Shown one piece after another: positions 33,416 to 44,059 of a stretch of 64,000 nt of DNA. The notes below the pieces were generated by a model, which was given only the letters and a program-made list of their open reading frames with translations, had not been told where the DNA came from and searched no databases. The stretch covers positions 11,230,052-11,294,051 of the forward strand of contig NC_088209.1 in the NCBI RefSeq assembly GCF_037126465.1, given 5' to 3'. The position numbers were made by a program, and so were the translations under genes. Each line of letters opens with the position of its first letter. Positions within the stretch are counted from its first letter, which is position 1. Origin of the DNA: Ornithodoros turicata (lineage: Eukaryota > Arthropoda > Arachnida > Ixodida > Argasidae).

Positions 33416-34083
33416 CAGGGAAGGGTAACGGTAATGGTAACGAAAACAGAAACAGTATATTACCGAAATTGCAGTTGGCAACGGAAACGCATACCACGGT
33501 CCTCCATTACCGGAAACAGAAACGGAAACGAATTTATCGCCCGGTATTGAATTCGGGCAATGGCTATTCCTGTTGTGCGATGACGTTCGATTGACTTTTC
33601 ATTTTCATTTTTTTGTTTTTGTTTTCATGACTCCTCTCCGTAAATATTACATGAGAGCGCGCAATACTGGATCTCGAGGGTGCCTCCGTCGCTTACATCG
33701 TCCCATAGCCCTCATAGCCCATGACATCAACATCATACTCCACGATAGCACGAGTAGGAGGCACTACGATTTTTAGTTACTTATTTTGTATTTTTCTGTT
33801 TTCTTTTTTTTTTTTTTTTTTCACCGTGGCCATGGCAGTATTATTTACTACTGATAGTGTCCACTTATGAATGCGACATTGGATGAAGGTTACGCCCATC
33901 TTGAGTCGCTGGAGTCCGAGTGACTGAATGCATGTTTGTACATTTGTGTAAGTCTTGCAAGATGTGTGCATCCCAACGACGTAAAATTACTTGTGTAGTG
34001 CGTACGCGTGACACCGAAGCAGCGAAACGAAAATATAGCACTATCGAAAATGGAAACGGTAACCAAAATACGTCCGTTATCCG
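33416..34083. mobile_element. hAT-type non-autonomous element (short relative of 12080-12960)
   Basis: It starts CAGGGAAGGGTAACGG and ends 'cgtccgttatccg', so the final TTCCCTG of the right end is missing. The flanks CTTAGTAC (33408-33415 and 34084-34091) are an exact 8-bp duplication. The corresponding place in block B (45366-45373, cttactat) has a single uninterrupted copy. Confidence 0.9.
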
Positions 34084-34299
34084 CTTAGTACGTTGCATTC
34101 GAGTGCCTGGCTTACGTCATCATGGCGTTATCGCAGGGGCTTCTTAGCTGTAGAGACAATGCGAATTCTTAAAACTGGTTTAATTAATACGCAAGCTGCT
34201 TTCGGATAAACTTGGCCAAATACACTGTGAAGCGGTGGTGAACATTACCGTATCGATCTTATACACACGTTTCCGGAACGAAATAGTCCCGTTAAAAGA

Positions 34300-34455
34300 T
34301 AACCGTAAAGTAACCATGTTACTATAGTTTGTTAACTGTTGCTCCAACTGCTTACGTTAAGAAAAAGTAACTTTAATTGCAACTCCGTTATTATTTTCAC
34401 AATATATAGCTGTGATCGTAATTATCTTTTGGGTAACTTACCCATCACTGCTGCT
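34300..34455. mobile_element. hAT-like terminal fragment
   Basis: 'gttactatagtttgttaactg', 'aaaaagtaactttaattgcaac' and the end 'gggtaacttacccatcactg' look like a hAT-type end. The equivalent is at 45580-45740 in block B. Only one end is clear. Confidence 0.45.
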
Positions 34456-34734
34456 ATACAAATCGTACATCTAAAAATGGTTGAAAAACGTCATTTTCTA
34501 AATGCCATTCGATACTAAACTTCTTTGTTCCCCAAAATATGGCAAGGTGAAAGTGAATCCTTCCCTTATTTCATCAACAGCGATGGCTGTCGGGTCCGCC
34601 TGAGACATTTCATTTGTTGCCCGCGGAGATGAAAGAACCTCCACATCTGCGCATGCGCCGTGGATGCGTGGATGAATAGTCGCTTTTCTGGACTGCTGCG
34701 CCATCTATAGCGCTGGTGTTAGGGAAGCGGACTA

Positions 34735-35345
34735 TCCTTGCGTTAGCTAACCAAGAGCAAGGGAGGCTCCGCCTCCTGGTTGTCGACCAATAGGAGGACG
34801 CGGAGGGCAGGCACTTCCCAAGCCACTGCTCTGGCTTAAGAGATGGCGCAGCGTTACCGTTGTTTTGCGTGTCGCAAGGCTTCTGCCCGCACCAGTCTAA
34901 CCAACTGCTGAACGACGCTTAGAGAGGAGTGCAGCTACCGTTATTTCTCCCGCCCGCAAGGCTTCTGCCATGGCACTCCGTCAACATGGGAATGAGAGGA
35001 CAGAGAGGTAGCAAGCGAGCTGGTGGTATAGATCCATAACTTAAAAACCCGAGACTAGGGGTCTGCGTTGTCCTTTTTTTTTGTCCAGTTGTCTCGGGTT
35101 TTTAAGTTATGGGAACGTGTTCAAGCGGGAGTCGCGCGTACCCCGTTAAACGGAAGGCGAAGCAGTTGGCGCGCAATGGCAGAAGCCTTGCGACACGCGA
35201 AACGACGGTAACGCTGCGCCATCTCGTAGGCGAGAGCAGAGGCTTGGGAAGTGCCTGCCCTCCGTGTTTTCCTATTGGCCGTCATCCATGAGGAGGAGCC
35301 TCACTCGTTCTTGGTCAGCAAATGCAAGGATAGTCGCTGCACAAT
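34735..35345. repeat. large foldback (inverted repeat), copy A
   Basis: The arm at 34735-34985 ('ctatccttgcgttagctaaccaagagc', 'ggagggcaggcacttcccaagcc', 'agatggcgcagcgttaccgttgttt') is inverted at 35110-35345 ('aacgacggtaacgctgcgccatct', 'ggcttgggaagtgcctgccctcc', 'gcaaggatagtcg'). Copy B is at about 46010-46525. Whether this is a foldback transposon is an inference; there is no coding content. Confidence 0.85.
35035..35111. mobile_element. short hairpin MITE (CCCGAGAC type)
   Basis: The 21-bp inverted ends cataacttaaaaacccgagac and partner are perfect. It lies between the foldback arms of copy A and is absent from copy B. Confidence 0.8.
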
Positions 35346-36339
35346 AGAGTACAGGGCACGAGGTCCCCCCCCCCCCCCCCCCTCCGCGCCTTTCAAACGA
35401 CTCCAGACTCAAAAACTTTCGAAGTTGGCACGTTGCACGGCTGCACTTGCACCGTGAAGAACGTCACTCTGCGACAATACGGGGGCACACACCGGGTATA
35501 GACGGAAGTGTGTTCGTCAACTCGCAATGTGCAGCTCACAAAGCATACAAAGTGGCTGCGTGTGTGGCGTGGGCATCAGCATCTACGTTTCATCCAAACC
35601 AAGTGGCTCGCATCAATGCTCTTGTAGCTTCAGTTTCTTTCTGTCGCAGAAATGTTGGTAGAGACGTTCATACATGCATCCTTTATCTATTTACGTATTT
35701 GAAGGACAACAGAAACCGCTTTTAATGGGATACAATGAACAACTGCCTGTTTACAGGGACGTGTTGCGTGCAGCAGAATTGATATTATTGACATTATTTC
35801 CAGTCGCCATATAGGACGCATACCAACCTCCCGTCCTCCATTCCGCTCCTATAGCCCCAGTTGCTTCGCGGAGCTAACGCGGAGTTTTAAAAAAAGTTGC
35901 AAAAATATTTGCGTGATTCTATATGTAGTTACATGTGGCTCCGTAAGATCTCGCGCCCATGCAGCAGCCTCTGAACTATACGTAAACTTGCGTGAAAAAG
36001 TATAGACCTGTAAGAATAATATTCCAGGAGCATGAAGAGCGCAGAAGAGACAAACACACGGAAGAGGAAATACCCGTAAAGACGGTTCAACACTTGCGCC
36101 CTCTGCGAGGCGCGGGCGGAAGCGCCTTACTGGATGCCATGGTGCATGCTTCAGGCACTCTTCCTCCGATTCCGGAATCTCCGCCTGCAATTTTTACCTC
36201 CACTTTACAGCTTTCGCTGCAAAAAAAGTAAATTGAGTGTAACTACGACTTTTACTCTGTTTCTACTCTTTTCTACGCGTCTCTGATCCCCCCCTCGCTC
36301 TTCCGGGACTTCCCTTCCAGTTTCCCCTTTTGCACTTTT

Positions 36340-36620
36340 ATTCTCGTATATGCTCCACAATTACACATAATTGCCTTTCCCACATTCTCACATTCCCTTT
36401 CCTAATCTGGAAGTCTAAAAGGGGAATGAACTGAGCTTGTCCTGTCCCCATATCACCATCATCAAGATTTATTTGAGTTCTCACAAGTGGGACTTTCGTC
36501 GTCCAACCTCCAACAACACCGGCAAACTTGAACGACAAGCACTGATGATATGTGACAGGGGTTGGTCGGCAAATGCGTATTTGCGGCGATAGTTGCCATA
36601 ACTTTATGAAGAAGATAGAT
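36340..36620. repeat. composite dispersed repeat, copy 1
   Basis: 'gctccacaatta.acataattgcc', 'gagctgagcttgtcc', 'gttctcacaagtggg' and 'cactgatgatatgtgacaggggttggtcggcaa' recur in the same order at 51220-51520 and, from the middle on, at 53985-54185. Confidence 0.75.
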
Positions 36621-37375
36621 TATGCTTGTCCCATCCTACAGTTGGCGATACAAGAAGATAGATTATGAAGAAGATAGATCTTTCGATCTTTCGCGGTGGA
36701 GGGAGGCGAAAGGGAGCCGGTCCTTCATATTTCGAGAAGGGCCCCTTGATAACGCGGTCCGCCCCCGCGTGGGCCGTGCCTTGGAATGCGCGGCCCGTAA
36801 AACGGTCGTCGGGGCAGCATCGCTTGCGGTGTTGTTTCCGGGAAGATTTTTTCTAAAGAAGATAGGATGATAGGATAGGCAAGCTTTCGCTTGTCCCATC
36901 CTACAGTTGGCAATACGAGGCAGAGTTTTAGAACTGGCCTCAGTTGTTGACTTGGTTGGGGAAAATAAAGCAAATCAGTAAATTAAGGATATAGGGAGTG
37001 GTAGGCTAAAAGATAAGGAAGATGGGCTCACTAATTTTGTGACTCATCTAATCAGTCAACAATACAAGGATGATAGGATAGGAATATAGGAAGATATGAA
37101 GGATAGAAATAGGCAAGATACGAAACAAGTGGGGTAACAAGCGGGATAAATGGTTAGGGAAAGTTTAGGAAGATGAGTACACAATCTTCTGTGGCTCATC
37201 TCATAGAGTCAGCAATACACACAAGAAGATAGAACTCAAGGATAGAAATAGGCAAGATACGAATAACAAGTGGGGTAACAAGCGGGATAAGTGGTTAGGG
37301 AAAGTTTAGGAAGATGAGTACACAATCTTCTGTAGCTCATCTCATAGAGTCAACAATACAGGATAGGAGGATAGG
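36620..37375. repeat. composite repeat with ~125-bp tandem units
   Basis: The segment 'tttcgcggtggagggaggcgaaagggagccggtcc...gcttgcggtgttgtttccgggaag' (about 36680-36850) recurs at 54325-54485 and in part at 39280-39365 and 52558-52612. Then a unit containing 'gatagaaataggcaagatacga' and 'agatgagtacacaatcttctgt.gctcatctcatagagtca' is repeated in tandem at about 37095-37235 and 37240-37362. Confidence 0.75.
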
Positions 37376-37496
37376 AGAAGGCCAATGGATAGGAGAAGGA
37401 CCCTATCTCTCTTTTGGTGAATTCCAATGGCAGAGTCGGAGTAAGTGGCAGACTCGGCAATGGAGCGGCTTGATCTGGCCTAGAGCAAGCGATCAG

Positions 37497-37588
37497 TGGT
37501 GGTGGTGGTGGTGGTGGCGATAGGGCTTGCCGTTGTCGGCCTCACGTATGTGGGCAACGTCACGACTGACGCCCTGGGAATGTTGCGC
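37497..37588 (-). repeat. SINE family C, 5'-truncated, with 12-bp target duplication
   Basis: Begins with the reverse tail (tggtgg)n, then the body 'gcttgccgttgtcggcctcac', and stops inside the body. The duplication gcaagcgatcag is at 37485-37496 and 37589-37600. Confidence 0.9.
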
Positions 37589-37600
37589 GCAAGCGATCAG

Positions 37601-38846
37601 AATCTGCGACTGGAGCACCCAACCTGGCCAATCTTCCTTGGTGGATTGGGGCCAGAGACGGAGGAAGAAGAAGGTACTCATGTTGATGTTGAAAATACTA
37701 GGGAGAGGTTGAATTCGTCACACAACAAATTCGGCTACTCCCATAAACAGACCCCCCCATGAAAAAAAAATATAAAAGAAAGAAAATAAAACAGAACCCC
37801 CCCCCCCCTACCCAGAAGAAGGTACTCATGTTCCATTATAACGCTATGTTTTGCAACATCAACGTCCTTCTAATCTCCTAACGTGGCCATTGTAATGTCT
37901 GACTTATCGATTCCTTCATGAAACAAAATCGCCAACGTACGACGCGAAAGACTAATCACGGCGAAGACGCATTGCGAGGCGGCCATGTTGGCGAAGCAGA
38001 GACAGGAAATAGGAAGCACAAGCGACAAGTGACACGTCACATGGAGTTCCGGTTGAATCTGCCTATTTTCGCGGAGCTGTCTGGGTTGCTCCCTGGAGCG
38101 ACCTTGGCTCGAATGCCGCTCCGAAGCTCCCATTGGAAGTGTAGCGCCATTATCATCGTCAGCGCGCAGCCTGCCAAGGCGCGCGAGAAATAAATCGGCG
38201 CTCGTTCAGTTGCTCTCTGACGAGCATCCAGCGAACAGCTGTCCTGGTCTGTCCCTCGTCTAGCAACAGGAGGCTCCAGAACTGTTCCCAATTTGCCAAT
38301 CGAACAGACTTGCTCTCGGCGGAGCAACAAAACTTGCTCCGGAGGTGCTCCGAAGCTGCCATTGGAATTCAACATTTGTGATGGAAAAGGAGAAGGCGTT
38401 TTTAGAACTGACCTCAGCTGTTGACTCTGTTAGGGAAAACAAAGCGAATCAGTAAATTAAGGATAGAGGGAGTGGTTGGCTCAAATGATAAGGAAGATGA
38501 GCGCACTACTTCTGTGACTCATCTAATCAATCAGCAATGCATAGTTTTTCCTAAAATCATTTATCTCTTTTGCTTGGGCTGCTGTTCCCGAAAAGAGATT
38601 TCGTAAAATCTTTTTTTTTTTCGTTGATTCTCATCTCCCCCTGGGAGTGTTGTTATATGGTATGTAAGACAGAGTCGCTGTAAAAGGCACATATTTTTCC
38701 CATTGGTTATTTTGCGATTGGTTAATTAGCAAATGCAATGTGGCGGTGTTCTAGAACTGGTCTCAGTTATTAACTTTGTTGGAGAAAATAAAGCGAATCA
38801 GTAAATTCAGGATAGGGGGAATAGTGGGCTAAAACGTCAAGACAGA
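37601..38846. other. composite-repeat fragments and anonymous DNA
   Basis: 'aactgacctcagctgttgactctgttagggaaaacaaagcgaatcagtaaatta' at 38400-38460 matches 36930-36990 and 38755-38810. 'gctccgaagct(c/g)ccattggaa' occurs at 38118 and 38346. A C-run is at 37798-37809. No gene. Confidence 0.5.
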
Positions 38847-38850
38847 TGTA

Positions 38851-39218
38851 CTCTTAGAAATGAACTTCACCGCATAGCACGCTCCTAGCCAACCATCATC
38901 TCGAATGATATCGTTATCTGCCCTGATTTATTGAAAACCGGGGGCGTACGCCTTTTTTTGTGACAATTATGAACAGCATAAGTGTCACAGAAAAGGCGTA
39001 CGCCTCTCGTTCTCAACAAATCAGGGCAGATAACGATATCATTCGAGATGACGGCTGGCTAGCAGCGTGGTACGCGGTGAAGTTCATTTTTAAGGTGGTG
39101 GTGGTGGTGGTGGTGGTGGTGATAGGGCTTGCCGTTGTCGGCCTCACGTATGTGGGCAACGTCACGACTCACGCCCTGGGGGAATGTGCGTCCTGGGCCG
39201 ACTTCATTTTTAAGAGTG
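38851..39218. mobile_element. palindromic TA-MITE interrupted by a SINE
   Basis: Left end slightly eroded (ctcttagaaatgaacttc). The right arm is interrupted at 39094 by a SINE fragment (39095-39202), after which 'ttcatttttaag' is repeated and the end 'agtg' follows. Right flank as for 28657-28904. Confidence 0.9.
39095..39202 (-). repeat. SINE family C fragment inside a MITE, 12-bp target duplication
   Basis: Starts with the (gtg)n tail and continues through 'gggcttgccgttgtcggcctcac' to 'tgtgcgtcctgggccgac'. The direct repeats ttcatttttaag at 39083-39094 and 39203-39214 are MITE sequence duplicated on insertion. Confidence 0.9.
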
Positions 39219-39379
39219 TGGGCTCACGAATTCCGTGACTCATCCAATCAGTCAACAACACAAATTGGTCAACTGGGTTTCGGTTGGCCGTGTCTTTGAT
39301 TGCGCTGCCAATAAAACGGTCGTCGGGAGCAGTACCGTTCGCGGTGTTGTTCCCGGGAAGATGTCTCTAAAAATTTGGC

Positions 39380-39458
39380 TTTTGATAGAGTGCTCCACAA
39401 ACGGGGTTGGTGCAGGAGATTATACATACTGGATTAAGACTGTCCGCTGGGGCGACTG
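39380..39458 (+). pseudogene. LINE reverse transcriptase, fragment 1
   Basis: The reading '(Y)WIKTVRWGDCFY' ahead of 39459 joins, across the hAT-type element, to 'MGQQGRSSEFQIKVGVEQGCPL' after 39859, a typical reverse-transcriptase stretch before the Q-G-C-P-L motif. Confidence 0.65.
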
Positions 39459-39466
39459 CTTCTATA

Positions 39467-39850
39467 CAGGGGCGGATCCAGACCTGCGGTTTGTTTGTGG
39501 GAGCGCGTACACTCTTAGAAATGAACTTCACCGCATAGCACACTCCTAGCCAACCATAATCTCGAATGATATCGTTATCTGCTCTGATTTGCTGAAAACT
39601 GGAGGCGTACGCCATTTTTGTGACTGTGACAATTATGAACCGCATAAGTGTCACAGAAAAGGCGTACGCCTACCGTTTTGAACAAATCAGGGCAGATAAC
39701 GATATCATTTGAGATGATGGTTGGCTAAGAGCGTGCTATGCAGTGAAGTTCATTTTTAAGAGTGTAGTAGGGGAGGGGGAGAGGGAAATCCAATGTATAA
39801 ACTGACGTTTGGGGGGGGCGATCGCCCCCCCCCCCTTGGATTCGCCACTG
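39467..39850. mobile_element. hAT-type element with 8-bp target duplication, containing a MITE
   Basis: The ends caggggcggatccag and ttggattcgccactg are common hAT-type termini. The exact duplication cttctata is at 39459-39466 and 39851-39858. A palindromic TA-MITE (39510-39764) sits inside it, so the MITE may be younger. Confidence 0.9.
39510..39764. mobile_element. palindromic TA-MITE, subfamily 1, inside a hAT-type element
   Basis: Complete ends with TA at 39508-39509 and 39765-39766. The centre carries a small duplication ('tgtgactgtgaca'). Confidence 0.9.
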
Positions 39851-39858
39851 CTTCTATA

Positions 39859-39944
39859 TGGGTCAACAGGGCCGTTCAAGCGAGTTTCAAATCAAAGTTG
39901 GGGTTGAACAGGGTTGTCCGTTGCTACCGGCACTGAACGCTGTA
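39859..39944 (+). pseudogene. LINE reverse transcriptase, fragment 2
   Basis: 'FQIKVGVEQGCPLLPALNAV' in about one frame (39885-39940) is the reverse-transcriptase motif that precedes the palm. The next MITE interrupts it. Confidence 0.75.
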
Positions 39945-40180
39945 CACTGTTAAAACAGAACTTCACCACATAGCACGCTCCTAGCCAACCATCATTCCTA
40001 ATAATATCATTCCGTGTCCTGGCTTATTCAAAACAGGGGGGAGGAGCCTATCTGGGACAAGATAACGTGTCCCAGAATGGCGCCACCCCCCTGTTTCGAA
40101 CAAATCAATTCACAGAATGATATCATTCGGAATGGTGGCTGGCTATGAGCGTGCTATGTGATGAAGTTCTGTTTTAACAC
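39945..40180. mobile_element. palindromic TA-MITE, subfamily 2, inside a LINE ORF
   Basis: Left end cactgttaaaacagaac, right end gttttaacac with TA at 39943-39944 and about 40181-40182. It splits the reverse-transcriptase frame between 'LNAV' and 'FSPLLKSL'. Confidence 0.85.
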
Positions 40181-40182
40181 TA

Positions 40183-40790
40183 TAGTGTTCAGTCCACTGT
40201 TGAAATCCCTCGCGGAATCACTTGAGTCTAGGATGCTCGCCTTACCGGGTTCCACTGCAGCTCCTCTGTTCGCATATGCTGACGACCTGTCGCTAATCCT
40301 TAGAGACGACGAGAAAGCCATCGGCCGGGTTCTCCAAATTATTGACAGTTACGGAGGTGTTGCTAACGCACGCCCTAATGAGGGCAAAAGAGCACTTCTG
40401 TTTGTGAACCTTGCGCCCTCGTGTCCAATACTATTCGGTATACGGGTCAAGAGCGTCATACGTATTTTAGGTTACGCTCTTTAACTATCGTGAAATATCT
40501 GCCATTCCTTGGCTATACACGTTCACCGCGGTAGCGTTCCCGTTCTACAAGACCTGTGGGAGCTCGTCCTGCCCAACACGTGCAGAGCGCGTCTCGCCGC
40601 GTCGTGGTTTTTAAGTAAATATCGGTATTTTGCCAATATATGCGCCCCCCCTCCCCCCGCGTGCAATTCCGTTGCGTTTCAGTTCATCTGGGGCGGCTCT
40701 GTGGGATGGGTGTTGGGGGGGATGGGGTGGGATGGGGGCTCTGTCGTTGGCTCGGATGTCGTGACGATGGAGGCCTGTTAGTCTCACATG
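40183..40790 (+). pseudogene. LINE reverse transcriptase, fragment 3 (YADD)
   Basis: 'FSPLLKSLAESLESRMLAL' then 'PLFAYADDLSLILRDD' (catalytic YADD near 40275) and 'IIDSYGGVANARPNEGKRAL' form the palm and following thumb region of a non-LTR reverse transcriptase. After 40480 the frame breaks, but 'AIPWLYTFTAVAFPFYKTCG' continues the ORF2 pattern. Confidence 0.8.
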
Positions 40791-40803
40791 TTAGGACTAA
40801 GTA

Positions 40804-41096
40804 ATAATATAGGGTGTTTACGTTTAAATAATTGGGTGTTTACGTCGCGAGACAACTGAGATCATGAGCGACGCCACAGCGGTCGATCTGTGGATTGCTT
40901 TTGCCCACCTGAGGGTTCTTTAACGTGCGATGAAAGCTCATCACACGGCACCCCGTATTTAACGTCCCTCGCGGAAGACGGCGTGTCTAAGCAACTTGTA
41001 CCCTGCCACCAAGTTGCTGGCGTCCTCTGCCGGGTTCGAACCCGCGATCTCGGGATCAGAAGGCGAACACGCTACCGACTGAGCCACCGAGGCCGT
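40804..41096 (-). repeat. tRNA-derived SINE (family B), intact-looking
   Basis: On the minus strand it starts with a tRNA-like head (A box tggctcagtcgg, B box ggttcgaaccc) and ends in the left 'ggtgtttacgt' part. Exact 14-bp target duplications gttaggactaagta flank it (40790-40803 and 41097-41110). It interrupts the decayed LINE. Confidence 0.9.
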
Positions 41097-41110
41097 GTTA
41101 GGACTAAGTA

Positions 41111-41690
41111 CCTCGCCCTATAGGCTCGGGCTCAATTTATCGGGCCCTCTGTGAAGAACACCATCCGACTCACGGCCTTCTAGAGGTTCAACTGGGCCCT
41201 GGCATTCGCTTTTGCTCTGTACTCATTCACACTCACCCTCGTTCTGGGTGTGTTGCTCCGCACCACCTTAAAATCGATGCTGCCACAATACGAAGCCTCC
41301 GGGCATCCCTATCTGGAGAGTGCAATCGTGCAATCTCATTCTTCAGTACCCCACTCTCACCCTCAACTCATTAACCTCATGCTTTCCTTTTTGCGTCGTC
41401 TTCTGTGATCCATCTCATCATTCTTTCACCGTTTGTTAGTCATCTTTCTTTTTTCTTTTTTTTTTCTTTGTCTTTAATCTACCTCGTCCTTCTTTCACCC
41501 TTTGTTAATTTATCCTTTATTTCCTAATTCTTCTCTTTTTATTTATTTTATTCTTCTTTCATTTATTTTCTTTCTTTGCGGAGTAGCAAGCCGACGTCTC
41601 GTTTGGCTGACCTTTCCCCCCTTTTTTTCCTTTTCGTCTAATAAATATATCCCCACCCTCCCCCCTGGAGAGGACATTCCATCTTGGCCC
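41111..41690 (+). pseudogene. LINE 3' end with pyrimidine-rich 3' UTR
   Basis: A degenerate hydrophobic C-terminal frame leads into T/C-rich sequence, then 'gcggagtagcaagcc.acgtctcgtttggctgacctttcc' and 'ctaataaatatatccccaccctcccccc', similar to the end at 11600-11690. I take this as the same LINE family 3' terminus. Confidence 0.65.
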
Positions 41691-41790
41691 GTGCAGCGCC
41701 TTTACACGGGCTTTTTTACGCTTAGGCCTTCGCTGACTGGACGGGCGCACTCACCACGTCAAGTGGCGTGGCGTCACGTTCACACTACAC

Positions 41791-42326
41791 TGCGTGGTTC
41801 ACACTACAACTTCTCTCCGTTGCGGTTACGGTGCGGATCCAGTGCGGCTGTCGTACGACACGCTGTTCAGACATATGCGTTCTTGATACGTCAAACGCTT
41901 GTGGTTGACCAATCACGTCTCCACTCCACCACGTCTCCATTCCACAGGCAGCCATGAACGGGCAACGTGATGTGGTCGGCGAAACTTTGAATCTCTGAAT
42001 GAATCTCTGTACTCGGCTCGGCGTGGGTCGTAGAGCCACGGGTATTTCTCGACCTCTGAAATTAGAGCTTCTTGTTTTGCCAACGTGCTTTCACCGGAGG
42101 CAGCCATGTTGGAAAAGCACGCGACAGCACAGCAGTGATGCGCTTGCGCGGAGCGCGTTCGCTCATTGGTCAGCTGCATCTCCGCAGGTAGCCCGTACCG
42201 CATGGACTTCGGTCGAGCTCAACTCTTGCGGTGCGTGTGCTTTTCGGAGTGTCGTGCTTCGTTGTCATGACAACCGTGTCGCGCCGCATCCGTAACGCAT
42301 GAAAATGCAACAGTGTGAACCAGGCA
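41791..42326. mobile_element. TIR element with TGGTTCACACT ends
   Basis: tgcgtggttcacact on the left and agtgtgaaccaggca on the right are inverted. No target duplication could be read, and no protein was recognised. Confidence 0.5.
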
Positions 42327-42403
42327 TTACTGCTGGGTGGTAGCACATGACATGATGTGTTGCCGTTGCGCGGCCGCTTCCCCCCCCCCCCCCACACACA
42401 CAC

Positions 42404-42606
42404 TTGGGCAGGCTACGCCGTCGTGCCCCTTTTACGGGCACCGTGACTAGGCCTTTAGCTTATGTGTCCTTTTGGGGGCCCTGTGGCATCGCGTCGTGGT
42501 ACTCTACGCTTTCCGAGCGTTTCAGTGGACAACTGTCCAAGGAATGTCACCGTTTCCTGTTTCGCGCCAGGGCCGGCGACACTCTGCTCTCCTGGTCACG
42601 GAGATA
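42404..42606 (+). other. short ORF, possible LINE fragment
   Basis: A 67-codon frame without a domain I can name. It may continue a LINE C-terminal region ('FRARAGDTLLSWSRR'), which is interrupted by the next element. Confidence 0.25.
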
Positions 42607-42859
42607 AATTGAACCTCTGTATGCAATAAGGGGATAAGTCGAAAAATCCCAAACTGAGAAAAAAGGACTGATCTGATTGTCCGTCCCATTGACACACATG
42701 CATTTCCCATCTCTTACCCTCCTGTAGCAGGCCATTAGATTGCAATACGATCCTAAATTTCTTTGGCAGGTACATACTGGTATGTAGGTGTCATTGCAGC
42801 AAAAATTGCAAAAAGGAGATAAGTCGACTTATCCCCTTTTTGCATACAGAGTTTCAATT
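42607..42859. mobile_element. 253-bp MITE with ~36-bp TIRs
   Basis: aattgaacctctgtatgcaa and its continuation 'aaggggataagtcga' are mirrored at the right end ('tcgacttatcccctttttgcatacagagtttcaatt'). A non-coding interior includes a second 'ggagataagtcgactta' near the centre right. Confidence 0.8.
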
Positions 42860-43980
42860 GTCAAGTATAGGTAGGGCCTGTCGGGCGGTGCACAGGAACA
42901 ACGATCGTATAGTGTAGCAGAGTTAATTCAACTCGTCCATGCCAGTATCGGCAGAGTTCATTGCCGGGAGAGAGCCCTTCTGGAAGCTGTCGAGTTTGAA
43001 GTGGAAGCGGCTGACATCCAATGTTCTCTTCCGAGTGAACCATGGTAAGTTTTGCAACAACTTCTGGACTGTACTTGTTCTTGTGTCGTTATCCCGGTGG
43101 CAGGTCTCCGAAGTTATGTACGGTTGCCCGGAGACAACTAACACGTACATCAATCTCGGATGAGATGTAAGCTCTGGCTCTGTGAGCCTATGTTCGTTTA
43201 GTGCATTATAGGGAGACAGCCCCTGTGGTTAGCTTTTCACTTTGACGCCAATACATCTTAATTTGGAGGATGTTGGAGAACTACTTGAGTAATTGAGGGG
43301 ACGCTTGCCCCATCCTAGAGTTGGCAATACCAAAACGTTGGGTAACGCCAACATGTTTGAGAATGGTCTCAATGAAGGTGATTCTTTTGATGGGGAAAGC
43401 GTCCACAGTTGGCTTCCGAGTATCCACTTCCTATCTAAATCCTTCTGTTTGTCCATTTCCCTTCTATACTTGACTTCCGATATCTACTTCCGGTTGTTCC
43501 TGACTTCCGGTTCCTGTATATACCTCACTTCTTGTTCGACACTTTCGATTACTATATGTAAGTCTGTTTAATTAACCTTTAATGAGCCTCAGTTACTTCC
43601 AATTTCCCTCTAATTACCGACGGCAGCCGTAGGGTACCTGAGGTAATGTTGCATTCCATTTAATTCGCTTTAATTACGTTTGCTTCCATTAATTACTCTC
43701 AATTCCCCTTTACTTGCCGTTAATTTCATTCGATCTTTCTCTTAATTACATATATTCTTACATTTCCTTTAACCTGAACTTTCTTGCTTTAATTTCATTA
43801 AATTTCCTCTAATTACTTTCAGTTACTCTTACCTCTTACTCTTAATTACCTTCGACTATTTCAATTTCAAATAATTTAGCTCCATTTACCCCTGTTATAT
43901 CCTCTTTATATATTCACCTATACCTCTGCCTCAGTGAGGCTTCACCATCTCATACACGGACACACACACACACACACAAA
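42860..43980. other. composite-repeat fragments and TTAATTAC-rich low-complexity DNA
   Basis: 'gcttgccccatcctagagttggcaatacc' near 43300 matches 36890 and 51600. 43560-43900 is a degenerate run of 'ttaattac' and 'tttaattt' units. A (ca)n run is at 43961-43977. No gene. Confidence 0.5.
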
Positions 43981-44059
43981 AGTACAGCTTTTTCCATTCT
44001 CACACTCCTAATGCGAACGCATTACAAGCTGCTGAATTTAGCTGCAAAGAAGTACAGCA

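Larger units (their letters stand above)
33050..36310. repeat. duplicated block A (paralogue of 45080-48235)
   Basis: From the CTTCAG repeats through 'cgcactgttatcgaaagtcggcgta' to 'cttttactctgtttctactct' the sequence is collinear with 45080-48235. Block A has extra insertions (hAT-type element at 33416-34083, hairpin MITE at 35035-35111, about 90 bp near 35480-35570, a C-run near 35366-35382). Block B instead has an AT-rich element at about 46526-47400. No gene is evident. Confidence 0.8.
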
